A stretch of DNA of 64,000 nt, taken from positions 434,001-498,000 of the forward strand of contig NZ_FMDN01000003.1 in NCBI RefSeq assembly GCF_900090245.1, written 5' to 3'. Shown in pieces: positions 44,099 to 52,130 of the stretch. Each line of letters starts with the position of its first letter. The stretch's first letter is position 1. The translations under genes were made by a program, and so were the position numbers. The notes under the pieces are model-generated. The model was given only the letters and a program-made list of their open reading frames with translations, did no database searches and had not been told where the DNA came from. This DNA is from Micromonospora halophytica (GTDB lineage: Bacteria; Actinomycetota; Actinomycetes; Mycobacteriales; Micromonosporaceae).

Positions 44099-44263
44099 GC
44101 TCGCACGATCATCACGGCATAGCTCCGCCCCCGCCCAGCGGCGAAGGTCGTCGCATGGCCCGGGGCGGGTGCCGGGCTCCGGTTGCCGCGCCGACCCGAA
44201 CGGCGCGGTAGCCGTCCCCGCCCGCCCCGGTGCCCCTCCACCATCCACGAGCGAGGGACGACC

Positions 44264-44545
44264 ATGACCGACTTCCCCGTCCTCACCCCGGTCACCGACG
44301 AGGACCTGACCGTCGCCATCCGCGCCGTGCGCACCCACGCACCGGAACCGTGGCCCGAGGGCCTGCTCTGTCGCAGTGAACGCGTCCCGTTCCCGTGCCG
44401 GCTGGCCCGCTGGGGGAGGGCGACGCTGGCCGCCGCCGGCCTGCCCGAACAGGCCGCACTGGTCGAACCACATGCGCAGGCTGATCTGCCGGAGCAGGCC
44501 ACACCGGTGGAGCACAAAGACACGGTGAAGGCCACCCGGCGGTGA
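44264..44545 (+). CDS. Hypothetical protein, 93 aa, first gene of the globin-like/reductase operon
   Basis: A 93-residue protein starting MTDFPVLTPVTDEDLTVAIR, with GAGGGACG upstream of the ATG. The N-terminal 60 residues look folded (WPEGLLCRSERVPFPCRLARW); the tail is loose and charged. Its stop overlaps the GTG of the next gene by four bases, so it belongs to a tightly packed four-gene operon. No family recognised. Confidence 0.6.
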   Translation: MTDFPVLTPVTDEDLTVAIRAVRTHAPEPWPEGLLCRSERVPFPCRLARWGRATLAAAGLPEQAALVEPHAQADLPEQATPVEHKDTVKATRR

Positions 44546-44853
44546 GCCCGGAGCAGATCACCGCCCGGTGGCTGCGCCTGGTGGTCGCCGACGCGGAGCT
44601 GTCGCCGTACCTCGTCGGGGTGGACCTGGAGCGGCTCGGCACGCACCTGACCGCGAGCCTCGCCGCGGCCCTCGGCGATGAGCCGGCGACGGACGGGCGG
44701 ACGCCGGGCACGGGCCGCCACGACGGCTGGCGCGGCCTGGGCCTGTCCGAGGCGCAGCACCGGCGCATCGTGGACTACCTGACGGGTGTGCTCTGGGCGC
44801 TGGACCTGCCCGACGACCGGATCGCCCGGCTGACCCAGGCGGTCAGCCGGTGA
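44542..44853 (+). CDS. Short truncated-globin-like protein lacking an obvious proximal His
   Basis: A 103-residue protein aligning by eye with group 1 truncated hemoglobins: VVADAELSPYLVGVDLERLG matches the A/B/C helix region and GLGLSEAQHRRIVDYLTGVL the F/G/H region. Family length is usually about 120-130. Where the proximal His (F8) should precede the R-G-x-G-[IL]-[ST] motif there is a Trp; the nearest His is three residues earlier (RHDGWRG). Haem binding is therefore uncertain. GTG start, coupled both up- and downstream. Confidence 0.5.
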   Translation: MSPEQITARWLRLVVADAELSPYLVGVDLERLGTHLTASLAAALGDEPATDGRTPGTGRHDGWRGLGLSEAQHRRIVDYLTGVLWALDLPDDRIARLTQAVSR

Positions 44854-45767
44854 TCGACGAGCTTCGCGACGCGCTGCGGCCGAAGTTGGCGGAGCACGAC
44901 GCGCGGCTGCTGGTCGCCGCCCTGCGCCGGCACGCCGACACCGACGACCCGGCCGAGCGAGCGGCACTGCGGACGGTGCTCGGTCACGCCGCCGGGTACT
45001 TCGACCTGCGCCCGCACGCCGACGTGATCTCCCGGCTCACCGGCTGCGCCCTGCCCACCGGCACCGGCGACGACCCGCCCTGGCGGCCCGCCGAGGTCCT
45101 CACCCACGACCGGCCCTGCGCCGGCATCGCCGTGGTCACCGTCCGCCCCTGGCGGCGGCTGCACTGGCGACCCGGCCAGGCCGTCCCGGTCAGCCTGCCG
45201 CGTCACCCGGGCCGCTGGCGCTGGTACTCCCCGGCCAACGTCCCACGCCCCGACGGCACCGTCGAGCTGCACGTCCGCGCCGTGCCCGCCGGCACCGTCT
45301 CCGGCAGCCTCGTCCACGAGGTACGCCCCGGCGACCTGCTCCACCTCGGCCCGCCCGCCGACACCGGGCTGCACCTGACCGGCCCTGACCTGCTGCTGGT
45401 GGCCGGCGGCACCGGGCTGGCCCCGCTGCGCGCCCTGGTCGAGCAGGCCGCCGCCGAGGCGGGCGACCGGCGGGTCATCCTGGTCGTCGGCGCGCGCACC
45501 TTCCCCGAGCTGTACGACGCGATCAGCCTCGACACACTCCAGTGCGCCCACGGCTGGCTGACCGTCGTACCCGCGCTGTCCCACGACCCGCACGCCGCGC
45601 CCGGCGAGTGGGGTGACGCGCTCACCGTCGCCCTCGACCACCTGCGCCCCGACCAGGACGTCCTGCTCTGCGGGCCGCCGGCGATGCTGGCCGGCTCCCG
45701 GCTGCGGCTGCTCGCCGCCGGAGTACCCGCCGACCGCATCCACCTGCCGCACCTGCCGGAGGGGTGA
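44850..45767 (+). CDS. Ferredoxin-NADP reductase-type flavoprotein (flavohemoglobin reductase-like)
   Basis: A 305-residue protein. After about 80 helical residues (possibly a degenerate globin-like or docking part) comes an FNR module: FAD-binding WRWYSPANVP (RxYS type), NAD(P)-binding VAGGTGLAPLRAL and the C-terminal CGPPAML. This is the reductase half of flavohemoglobins, which pass electrons from NAD(P)H to haem for nitric oxide removal. Coupled to the globin-like gene, it looks like a split flavohemoglobin. GTG start. Confidence 0.75.
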   Translation: MIDELRDALRPKLAEHDARLLVAALRRHADTDDPAERAALRTVLGHAAGYFDLRPHADVISRLTGCALPTGTGDDPPWRPAEVLTHDRPCAGIAVVTVRPWRRLHWRPGQAVPVSLPRHPGRWRWYSPANVPRPDGTVELHVRAVPAGTVSGSLVHEVRPGDLLHLGPPADTGLHLTGPDLLLVAGGTGLAPLRALVEQAAAEAGDRRVILVVGARTFPELYDAISLDTLQCAHGWLTVVPALSHDPHAAPGEWGDALTVALDHLRPDQDVLLCGPPAMLAGSRLRLLAAGVPADRIHLPHLPEG

Positions 45768-46030
45768 TGGCCGTCTACCGCAGCCGCAACGCGCTCGCCG
45801 GCCCGCTCGGCCCGGACGGGCTCACCACCGTCACCCTGCCGCGCACCCCGCTCGGCCGGCGCGGCTACCGGCCCGCCGACGTCGACGCCCTGCTCCACCG
45901 CCTCACCCACGAGCTGCGCGAACGCACCCGCGAGCGGGACCGGGCGTACGCCGAGAACCAGCGCATCAAGAACGCCCTGCGCACCTGGCAGTCCGCCCGG
46001 ACGGCCGCCCGACAGGGCGACGGCATCTGA
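45767..46030 (+). CDS. Small DivIVA-like coiled-coil protein
   Basis: An 87-residue protein with PLGRRGYRPADVDALLHRL, the membrane-curvature-type start of DivIVA domains, then a charged coiled coil (ERTRERDRAYAENQRIKN). It starts at the ATG sharing one base with the reductase stop; GGAGGGG is immediately upstream. Many actinobacteria have such small DivIVA-domain proteins of unknown role next to redox genes. Too short to be the polar growth protein itself. Confidence 0.6.
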   Translation: MAVYRSRNALAGPLGPDGLTTVTLPRTPLGRRGYRPADVDALLHRLTHELRERTRERDRAYAENQRIKNALRTWQSARTAARQGDGI

Positions 46031-46182
46031 CGAAGGTGGGAGGTGCCGGCCGGTGGTGGCGCATCAGCCTGCGAGGTCCGCTGGCAGGAGACCGCCAACC
46101 CAGGGAGTACGAAGGAAGGTCTGGTCCTGGCTCTCAAGCCGCGTTTCGACCGGCAGGTGCCACGCCGGTAGTGTCGGCCGTC

Positions 46183-47688
46183 ATGCGGATGGTCTACACG
46201 TCGGCGCCGGACGACCTCTTCCTCTCCGCCCGCCAGCGGCTGGTCCGGCGGTTCGACCGCTGGGCCCGACGGCACCGCCGGCCGGTCGACCTGTTCGTCA
46301 TCGAGGCGCTGCTCGACCACCGCTGGTCCGACGGTGACGGCCTGCTCGGACGATGGCAACCCGAAGATCTGGAAGGGGCGCTGCTCGACTGGTTCCCCCG
46401 CCAGGTGACGCTGCCGCCGAACCAGTGGGTCTCCGTCGCGCCGACCGTGGGCGCGTTCGTCGACTTCCTCTTCGACCAGGACCTCGCCGACCGGCGCTGC
46501 GCCGACCGGCAGCTGCTGCACGCTGCCCTGGACAAGCTCGCCGATCCGTTCGCCGACGCGATGGCAGACCAGAGCCGGTACGGGCTCGCGAAGTTCTGGA
46601 CCACCCGGATGCTGGACGAGGGCATCGATCCCACCGACCAGGTGGCCGCCGAGCGGTTCATCGCCGACCTGCACGCCGGTCGCGTCGCCGTCGACAAGGA
46701 CCTGCTGAACCAGGTGATGGCCAACCACCTGCTCGGCGAGGATCCCGACCGGCACCCACCGCTACCGTTGGTGGCCGTGCCCGACGACGACACGCTCCGT
46801 GGGCTGGCCGCCGAGTCAGTTGTCGTACGCCGGATGCGGGAACTCGTGCGGTGGCTCGGTGATGGGCGGACGCTGACCAGCACCGGCCGGCTGCGGCTGG
46901 CCGACGCGCGGGAACTCGTCGCGCTGCTCGACACCGGCGACGTCGTCGACCCGGTGATCGGCGACCGGGTCTTCAAGACCGGCAGCAGCGACGAGCTGTA
47001 CGTGCTCACCGTGCTGGTCGCCTGGGCCCGGGCAGCCCGCGTCGTACGGGTGGTGAAGGGGCGACTGGTGCCGGTCAAGAGCGCGGCGAAGGTGCTGGCG
47101 GACCCGCTGGCGCTGTCCCGGCGGGCGTTCACCGGGTTGTTCGAGCTCGGCGAGGCGGTCTGCGGCGGCGGGTGGGCCGAGTCGGTGCTGCGGTGGCGGT
47201 TCGACGAGGCGGTGTTCGCCGTGACCATGGCGCTGTACATCGCGCCGGAGCCTCTGGAACTCGACGAGCTGCGGGAGCTCGCCTACCAGGCGGCTTGCGA
47301 CGGACTGGGGTTCACCCCCGGCACCGAGGAGCAGGAGCGGAGCTGGCGCCGGCTCGCCGACAACGACACCGACCGTCTACTCGACCAACTGGCCACGCTC
47401 GGTGTGATCGACAGGGGCGTCGCCGCCGCACTGACCCCCATGGGTGTTGGTCTGCTCGCCGGGCACCTGCGTGAGCTGGGCGTGACCGTGCCGACCATCG
47501 ACCAACTGCTGGAGGAAACCGCGGAGGTGGTGGTCGCCACCGCCACCGGGAGCCCGCCGGAAACCGCCACCGCCCTCATGCACGCCTGGTGCGCACGCAA
47601 CACCGCCACCGCATCCTCGGAACTGCGCGCGCTGGCCGACCGCACCAACGACGTCGAGCACCGCCGGCTCGCCCTCGCGTACGCCTGA
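46183..47688 (+). CDS. Unknown protein, 501 aa
   Basis: A 501-residue soluble, mostly helical protein with no signal peptide, membrane helix or motif I can name. Notable stretches are WVSVAPTVGAFVDFLF, LTSTGRLRLADARELVALLD and a C-terminal MHAWCARNTATASS. The start at ATG 46183 is chosen because the upstream part of the frame overlaps other genes and looks non-coding. It stands 110 bp before a helicase gene on the same strand; a joint function is possible only by position. Confidence 0.6.
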   Translation: MRMVYTSAPDDLFLSARQRLVRRFDRWARRHRRPVDLFVIEALLDHRWSDGDGLLGRWQPEDLEGALLDWFPRQVTLPPNQWVSVAPTVGAFVDFLFDQDLADRRCADRQLLHAALDKLADPFADAMADQSRYGLAKFWTTRMLDEGIDPTDQVAAERFIADLHAGRVAVDKDLLNQVMANHLLGEDPDRHPPLPLVAVPDDDTLRGLAAESVVVRRMRELVRWLGDGRTLTSTGRLRLADARELVALLDTGDVVDPVIGDRVFKTGSSDELYVLTVLVAWARAARVVRVVKGRLVPVKSAAKVLADPLALSRRAFTGLFELGEAVCGGGWAESVLRWRFDEAVFAVTMALYIAPEPLELDELRELAYQAACDGLGFTPGTEEQERSWRRLADNDTDRLLDQLATLGVIDRGVAAALTPMGVGLLAGHLRELGVTVPTIDQLLEETAEVVVATATGSPPETATALMHAWCARNTATASSELRALADRTNDVEHRRLALAYA

Positions 47689-47798
47689 ACCGGCGCACCG
47701 CATCCGGATCGAACCGCGCCCGGTCCGGTACGCGTCAGGCCGGGCTCGTATGGTGACGGGACCGCTGCCAGGGGTGGCAGCCGTGCGGGAGGTGGTCG

Positions 47799-49112
47799 AT
47801 GCGCGCCACGTTGGCGGTGCCGCCCGCCGTCGAGGCGGAGCAGGTCATCACCGCCGTCCTCGCCGACCTGCGCTCCGGCGTACACCGGGGCGTGGTCGTC
47901 GACTCCCCGCCCGGGGCCGGCAAGTCCACGCTCGTCGTCCGCGCCGCCGTCGAGCTGGCCGCCGCCGGTGAGCCGCTGATCATCGTGGCGCAGACCAACG
48001 AGCAGGTCGACGACCTCATCGACCGGCTCGCCCGCAAGGCCCCAGAGCTGCGTATCGGCCGGCTGTCCGCCGGTGACTACCAGCCGTCCGAGCGGGTGAA
48101 GGGCCACGAGTCGGTCCGGGTCGCCGCCAAGGTCGCCGACCTCGGCGGTCCGGCGGTCGTCATCGGTACGGCCGCCAAGTGGGCCACGGTCACCGAGGGC
48201 TGCTGGCCGTGGGCGATCGTTGACGAGGCGTACCAGATGCGCTCGGACGCCCTGCTGCGCGTGGCCGGCAGGTTCGAGCGGGCGCTGTTCGTCGGTGACC
48301 CGGGGCAGCTCGACCCGTTCTCCACCGTCGAGACCGGGCGCTGGACGGGCCTGACCTGGGATCCGATGCAGGCGGCGGTCGCGGTGCTGCTGCGGCACAA
48401 CCCGCAGCTGCCGGTGCACCGGCTGCCGGTGTCGTGGCGGCTGCCCGCGTCGGCGGCCCCGGTGGTCGCGCAGGCGTTCTACCCGTTCACCGGTTTCCGC
48501 GCCGGCACCGGCCCGGCCGAGCGGGCGCTGGCGTTCACCGGGCCCGGGCCGGGCGATCCGCTCGACGTAGCGGTGGAGACGGCCGCGGCGACCGGCTGGG
48601 CGCTGCACGAGCTGCCGGCCCGGCACACTGTGCGTACCGACGCGGAGGCGGCCTCGGCCTGCGCGGCGCTGGCGCTGCGGGTGCTGGCCCGGGGTGCGGT
48701 CGCGGTCAGCGAGCACGCGCCGGCCGGCTCGCCGGTCACCGCCGACCGGATCGCCATCGGCGCCGCGCACCGCGACCAGGTCGCCGCCATCCGCGCCCGC
48801 CTCGGCGAGGCCGGGGCGGGCGTCACCGTCGACACCGCCAACCGGCTCCAGGGCCGCGAGTACGACCTGACGATCGTGCTGCACCCGCTGTCGGGGCGGC
48901 GGGACGCGACCACGTTCCACCTGGAGTCGGGGCGGCTCTGCGTGCTGGCGTCCCGGCACCGGCACGCCTGCGTCGTGGTGGCCCGGTCGGGCATCGGCGA
49001 ACTGCTGGACGCGCACCCGTCGACGGAGACGGTGCACCTGGACGTGCCGGTGAAGTTCCCGGACGGGTGGGCCGCCAACCACACCATGCTCACCCACCTG
49101 GGCGGGACGTAA
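47799..49112 (+). CDS. SF1-type AAA helicase/ATPase
   Basis: A 437-residue compact SF1-like protein: Walker A DSPPGAGKSTLVV near residue 33, Walker B AIVDEAYQM near 145, GDPGQLDPF, and the C-terminal helicase motifs TANRLQGREYDLTIV and VLASRHRHACVVV. It has no visible nuclease or zinc domain. GGGAGGTGG lies before the ATG. It could cooperate with the orphan RecB-like nuclease and its partner at 9.4-12.0 kb, as helicase and nuclease of a repair or defence complex; this is only a suggestion. Confidence 0.75.
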   Translation: MRATLAVPPAVEAEQVITAVLADLRSGVHRGVVVDSPPGAGKSTLVVRAAVELAAAGEPLIIVAQTNEQVDDLIDRLARKAPELRIGRLSAGDYQPSERVKGHESVRVAAKVADLGGPAVVIGTAAKWATVTEGCWPWAIVDEAYQMRSDALLRVAGRFERALFVGDPGQLDPFSTVETGRWTGLTWDPMQAAVAVLLRHNPQLPVHRLPVSWRLPASAAPVVAQAFYPFTGFRAGTGPAERALAFTGPGPGDPLDVAVETAAATGWALHELPARHTVRTDAEAASACAALALRVLARGAVAVSEHAPAGSPVTADRIAIGAAHRDQVAAIRARLGEAGAGVTVDTANRLQGREYDLTIVLHPLSGRRDATTFHLESGRLCVLASRHRHACVVVARSGIGELLDAHPSTETVHLDVPVKFPDGWAANHTMLTHLGGT

Positions 49113-49134
49113 CCGGTCCACCGGTCCGGTGGGT

Positions 49135-49824
49135 TCAGGCGGCGCGTCCGAGGCTGCGGCTCAGCCCCTGGAACTCCTGGTCGAGGAGGACACCCGCCTC
49201 CGCCCCGGTGACCTCCTTCAGCAGATCCATCAGACACAGGCAGTTCGCCGCCGCCGCCCCGCGCAGCATGCAGGTCAGGACACCGAGGAGCCGTAGCGCT
49301 CGTGCCGCCGCCCTGAGTTGTGTCAACGGCGGCACGGGCGCGCGTGCGGCCACGGCTGCGGCGAGTTGGCCGGCGAGGGTGGGCACCGAGATCGCCGAGA
49401 GGGCTTCGGTCACCGTCTCGCCAGTCGATCGCCGTAGTGTGGCGTCGACTTCCAGAAGGTGCCGGGCCGCGTACGCCAGTCGTGCGCAGTTGGCGGTGCG
49501 CATCCACGGGTGGCCCCGCTCGTAGGCCCTGTCACCGACCAGATCCCGGATGTTTCGCTCGACCGATCGTCGCCAGGCGTCGTTGTCGATCCTCGCTCGT
49601 AGCCGTGCGGCGGATTCGGAAGGCCGATCCGCTCTCCGCGAAGGTGGCCCACCGAGCATGTCCAGCAGATCCCCGATCGGCTCCGGCCCGCCGCCCGAGG
49701 GCGGCTTCCAGGTGACACCTGTCGAGGGAATCCGCGGGTAGCGGTGCTGGTAGCAGGGCGCGTTCCTGACAGGTCTCCGGCACGGACGGCTGTCGAGCCT
49801 CGGCTCTCCGCATCTGAAGGTCAT
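49135..49824 (-). CDS. Hypothetical protein with N-terminal Cys/His zinc-binding motif
   Basis: A 229-residue protein. The N-terminus TFRCGEPRLDSRPCRR and CYQHRY forms a likely CxnC...CxxH zinc site; the middle is basic and loose; residues about 110-225 are helical and alanine-rich (LLGVLTCMLRGAAAANCLCL). No family identified. It converges on the helicase gene, 22 bp between stops. Confidence 0.5.
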   Translation of the reverse strand: MTFRCGEPRLDSRPCRRPVRNAPCYQHRYPRIPSTGVTWKPPSGGGPEPIGDLLDMLGGPPSRRADRPSESAARLRARIDNDAWRRSVERNIRDLVGDRAYERGHPWMRTANCARLAYAARHLLEVDATLRRSTGETVTEALSAISVPTLAGQLAAAVAARAPVPPLTQLRAAARALRLLGVLTCMLRGAAAANCLCLMDLLKEVTGAEAGVLLDQEFQGLSRSLGRAA

Positions 49825-49860
49825 AGAAACATGCTGATATCAACCGAGGGTAATTTCAAT

Positions 49861-50004
49861 ATGACGAACAGTAGTTCCTGGTGGCGGGGTGGACCGCGGT
49901 GGGCGCGTGAATGCCGTGCCCGGCAGGCACAGGAATGCCTGTTCACGCCGCCCATGATCACCGCGTTTACTGTCGGCGTCCCGACAGCAGAGCCGTATCA
50001 GTGA
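49861..50004 (+). CDS. Candidate small peptide gene, 47 aa
   Basis: ATG with GAGGG nine bases upstream in an AT-rich stretch unusual for this window. The peptide starts MTNSSSWWRGGPRWARECRA, has two Cys and ends AFTVGVPTAEPYQ; it is too short for ordinary gene finding. It ends immediately before an operator-like dyad and 27 bp before a Tat-exported protein gene. It could be a peptide substrate or leader peptide, or chance. Confidence 0.3.
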   Translation: MTNSSSWWRGGPRWARECRARQAQECLFTPPMITAFTVGVPTAEPYQ

Positions 50005-50022
50005 TCTATATCGGTCTATAGA
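50005..50022. promoter_or_regulatory. Operator-like dyad TCTATA-N6-TATAGA
   Basis: An AT-rich inverted repeat (with an inner perfect palindrome TCTATAGA at 50015-50022) lies 10-27 bp before the ATG of the next gene. It probably combines a -10 element with a regulator site for the three-gene cluster that follows. Confidence 0.45.
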
Positions 50023-50031
50023 GTCCGTCGC

Positions 50032-50724
50032 ATGGACCACAACGGACACCCGCTCTCCCGCCGCTGGCTGCTCGCCGGCGCGGCGGCGGCCTCGGCGGTC
50101 ACCGTCGCCGGCGTGGCCGCCCGACCGGCCGCCGCCACGGCGGCCCCGACCCGCACCACCACCCCGCTGGTCGTCCGCGACGGGATCGCCACCGCACAGC
50201 TGCGCACGGTGGACGGCGCGGTGGCCCGGTTCCAGACCGACTTCCACGAACGCCTCGCCGGCTGGCTGGCGTTCTGGTCGGCGAACTCGCCCCGCTCGTG
50301 GAGCGTGCCGGTCGAGGTGGTCGCCTCGGTCGGCGCGGACGGCGACACCCTCACCCTGCACACCGTCCGCCACCGGTACGGCGTCCAGCTGCGCGACGGC
50401 TTCGCCGCCGGCCGGGTCGACGCCGCCTGGTGGGGCACCCTCGCCAGCCTGCACCACCACTTCCCGACGGTCCGCGCACTGCCCGACGGGAGCCTGCGGG
50501 TGGTGGACGGGGCCGGCGGCTGGACGGGCTCGTCCGCCCAGGTCGCCTTCGCCGGCGCGGCGCTGCGCGAGCTGTGGGGGCAGCAGCCGACCGGCTGGCA
50601 GGAGCACGCCAACCGGGTGCTCCGCCGGGCCGGGCACCGGACGGACGTCGCCTCCCGGGCCGGTTGGGCCGCGTTCACCAGGGCCAGCCTGCGCCGCGGG
50701 CTGGGCACCGAATCGTACGAGTGA
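50032..50724 (+). CDS. Tat-exported protein of unknown function
   Basis: A 230-residue protein with a twin-arginine signal (LSRRWLLAGAAAASAVTV) and cleavage near AAATAAP. The mature part has FHERLAGWLAFWSANSPRSW and an aromatic/His-rich AAWWGTLASLHHHFP. No family recognised. It is the first of three closely spaced same-strand genes (13-bp gap, then a four-base overlap), so it is probably part of one exported or envelope-related system. Confidence 0.6.
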   Translation: MDHNGHPLSRRWLLAGAAAASAVTVAGVAARPAAATAAPTRTTTPLVVRDGIATAQLRTVDGAVARFQTDFHERLAGWLAFWSANSPRSWSVPVEVVASVGADGDTLTLHTVRHRYGVQLRDGFAAGRVDAAWWGTLASLHHHFPTVRALPDGSLRVVDGAGGWTGSSAQVAFAGAALRELWGQQPTGWQEHANRVLRRAGHRTDVASRAGWAAFTRASLRRGLGTESYE

Positions 50725-50737
50725 TCGGAGACACGAC

Positions 50738-50998
50738 ATGGCCCGCAACGAGTTCCGCTTCGTCGTCGACGGCGTCGACCTCACCCCGGATCAGCAGAGC
50801 CACATCGCCGGGGAGATCCAGAAGGCCGGCCTGGCCGCCCTGTCGAGCGCCGGGGCCAAGCTGGCCACCCCGCTCGCCCTCGGCCACGCCAACCTCAAGC
50901 TCCGCCCCGAGTGGTACGGGATCTGGGTCATCGACGGCCCGTTCGCCGAGGACCTCGGCCAGAAGATCAACGACCTCGGATTCTGGATGCCCCGGTGA
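50738..50998 (+). CDS. Small conserved-looking protein, 86 aa
   Basis: An 86-residue protein starting NEFRFVVDGVDLTPDQQSHI, then IQKAGLAALSS and ending in an aromatic stretch WYGIWVIDGPF. GATCGGAGAC is upstream. The amphipathic start followed by a small C-terminal part recalls substrate or carrier peptides, but no cleavage motif is seen. Between the Tat protein and the Cys-rich protein, overlapping the latter. Confidence 0.6.
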   Translation: MARNEFRFVVDGVDLTPDQQSHIAGEIQKAGLAALSSAGAKLATPLALGHANLKLRPEWYGIWVIDGPFAEDLGQKINDLGFWMPR

Positions 50999-51399
50999 CC
51001 GAGCCGGCCCGCCGGCCGGATCCGCCGGAGCGGATGTGCCCGAGCACCTCCGCGGCCAACGCCACGGTCTTCCTCGGCATGATCAGCCCGGCGGGCCGGG
51101 TCGCCTACGTCACCCCGCAGGTCCCGGCCGAGGTCGCGCTCGCCGTGCCCGTCGAGGCGGGCACCCCGGTCGAGGCCCGCTACCGGCTCGCCGGCCCCTG
51201 CATCACCTCGTCCTGCGGCTTCTGGACCGGCGACCACTGTGGCCTCGGGGCCCGCGTCGTGGAGTCCTACCGGGAGGTGGCCGACCCGGCCGAACCGGAG
51301 CTGCCCAAGTGCGCAATCCGGCGGACCTGCCGGTGGTACGCCGAGCAGGGGCCGGCGGCCTGCCCCGCCTGCTCCCACGTCGTCACCGACGCCCGCTGA
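50995..51399 (+). CDS. Cysteine-rich protein, probable metal binder
   Basis: A 134-residue protein with at least eight cysteines: RMCPSTS, GPCITSSCGFW, HCGLG, KCAIRRTCRWYAEQG and CPACSHVVTD. The last two motifs look like a zinc or iron-sulfur site. No signal peptide. GTG start overlapping the preceding stop by four bases. I do not know its function; with its two neighbours it forms a conserved-looking unit. Confidence 0.6.
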   Translation: MTEPARRPDPPERMCPSTSAANATVFLGMISPAGRVAYVTPQVPAEVALAVPVEAGTPVEARYRLAGPCITSSCGFWTGDHCGLGARVVESYREVADPAEPELPKCAIRRTCRWYAEQGPAACPACSHVVTDAR

Positions 51400-51532
51400 G
51401 TGGTGAACCCGTCACCGTCGATCATCAGGGTCCCCGGTCGTGGGGATCGGGGCCGGCGGCGGTGGCCGTGGACGCGGAATGTCGGCGGTGGTTGCTTCAC
51501 TTGAGGCCGGGCGACCGGACGGGGGAGCAGGG

Positions 51533-52033
51533 ATGACCGAGGTGCGCATCACACCGTGGGACGAGGACGACCTGGCGCTGCTGCGGCGGCTCAACGCGCC
51601 GGAGATCCGCCACCACACCGGCGGTCCGGAGACCGACGAGCAGGTGCTCGCCCGGCACGAACGCTACGTCCGGTTCGCCGGCACCGGCCAGGGCGTCATG
51701 TTCACCGTCGTGCTGCCCGACGGGGCGAAGGCCGGCAGCGTCGGCTACTGGGAGCGGGTCTGGCGCGACGAGCCGGTCTACGAGATGGGCTGGGCGATCC
51801 TGCCCGAGCATCAGGGGCGCGGCCTGGCCACCGCAGCCGTCCGGGCGGTCGTCGCCGAGGCCGCCGCGCGCCGACGGCACCGCTGGGCGCACGCGTACCC
51901 GTCGGTGGACAACCCGGCCTCGAACGCGGTCTGCCGCAAGGCCGGCTTCACCCTGCTCGGCGAGACCGAGTTCGAGTACCCGCCCGGGCACCTGATGCGC
52001 TCCAACGACTGGCGGATCGACCTGAGCGCCTGA
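51533..52033 (+). CDS. GNAT-family N-acetyltransferase
   Basis: A 166-residue RimJ-like acetyltransferase: acetyl-CoA-binding EMGWAILPEHQGRGLATAA and the C-terminal SVDNPASNAVCRKAGF. Acceptors of this subfamily include protein N-termini and small amines. The ATG is chosen for GGGGGAGCAGGG just upstream. Single gene. Confidence 0.82.
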   Translation: MTEVRITPWDEDDLALLRRLNAPEIRHHTGGPETDEQVLARHERYVRFAGTGQGVMFTVVLPDGAKAGSVGYWERVWRDEPVYEMGWAILPEHQGRGLATAAVRAVVAEAAARRRHRWAHAYPSVDNPASNAVCRKAGFTLLGETEFEYPPGHLMRSNDWRIDLSA

Positions 52034-52130
52034 CACCACGGCGCGACGGCGAGCGGGTGAGTCAGGTGGGTGGTGGATACGCGCAGGAGCAGGGCCGGGC
52101 GTCCGAGACCCGCCGGGCACCCGCGGATCC

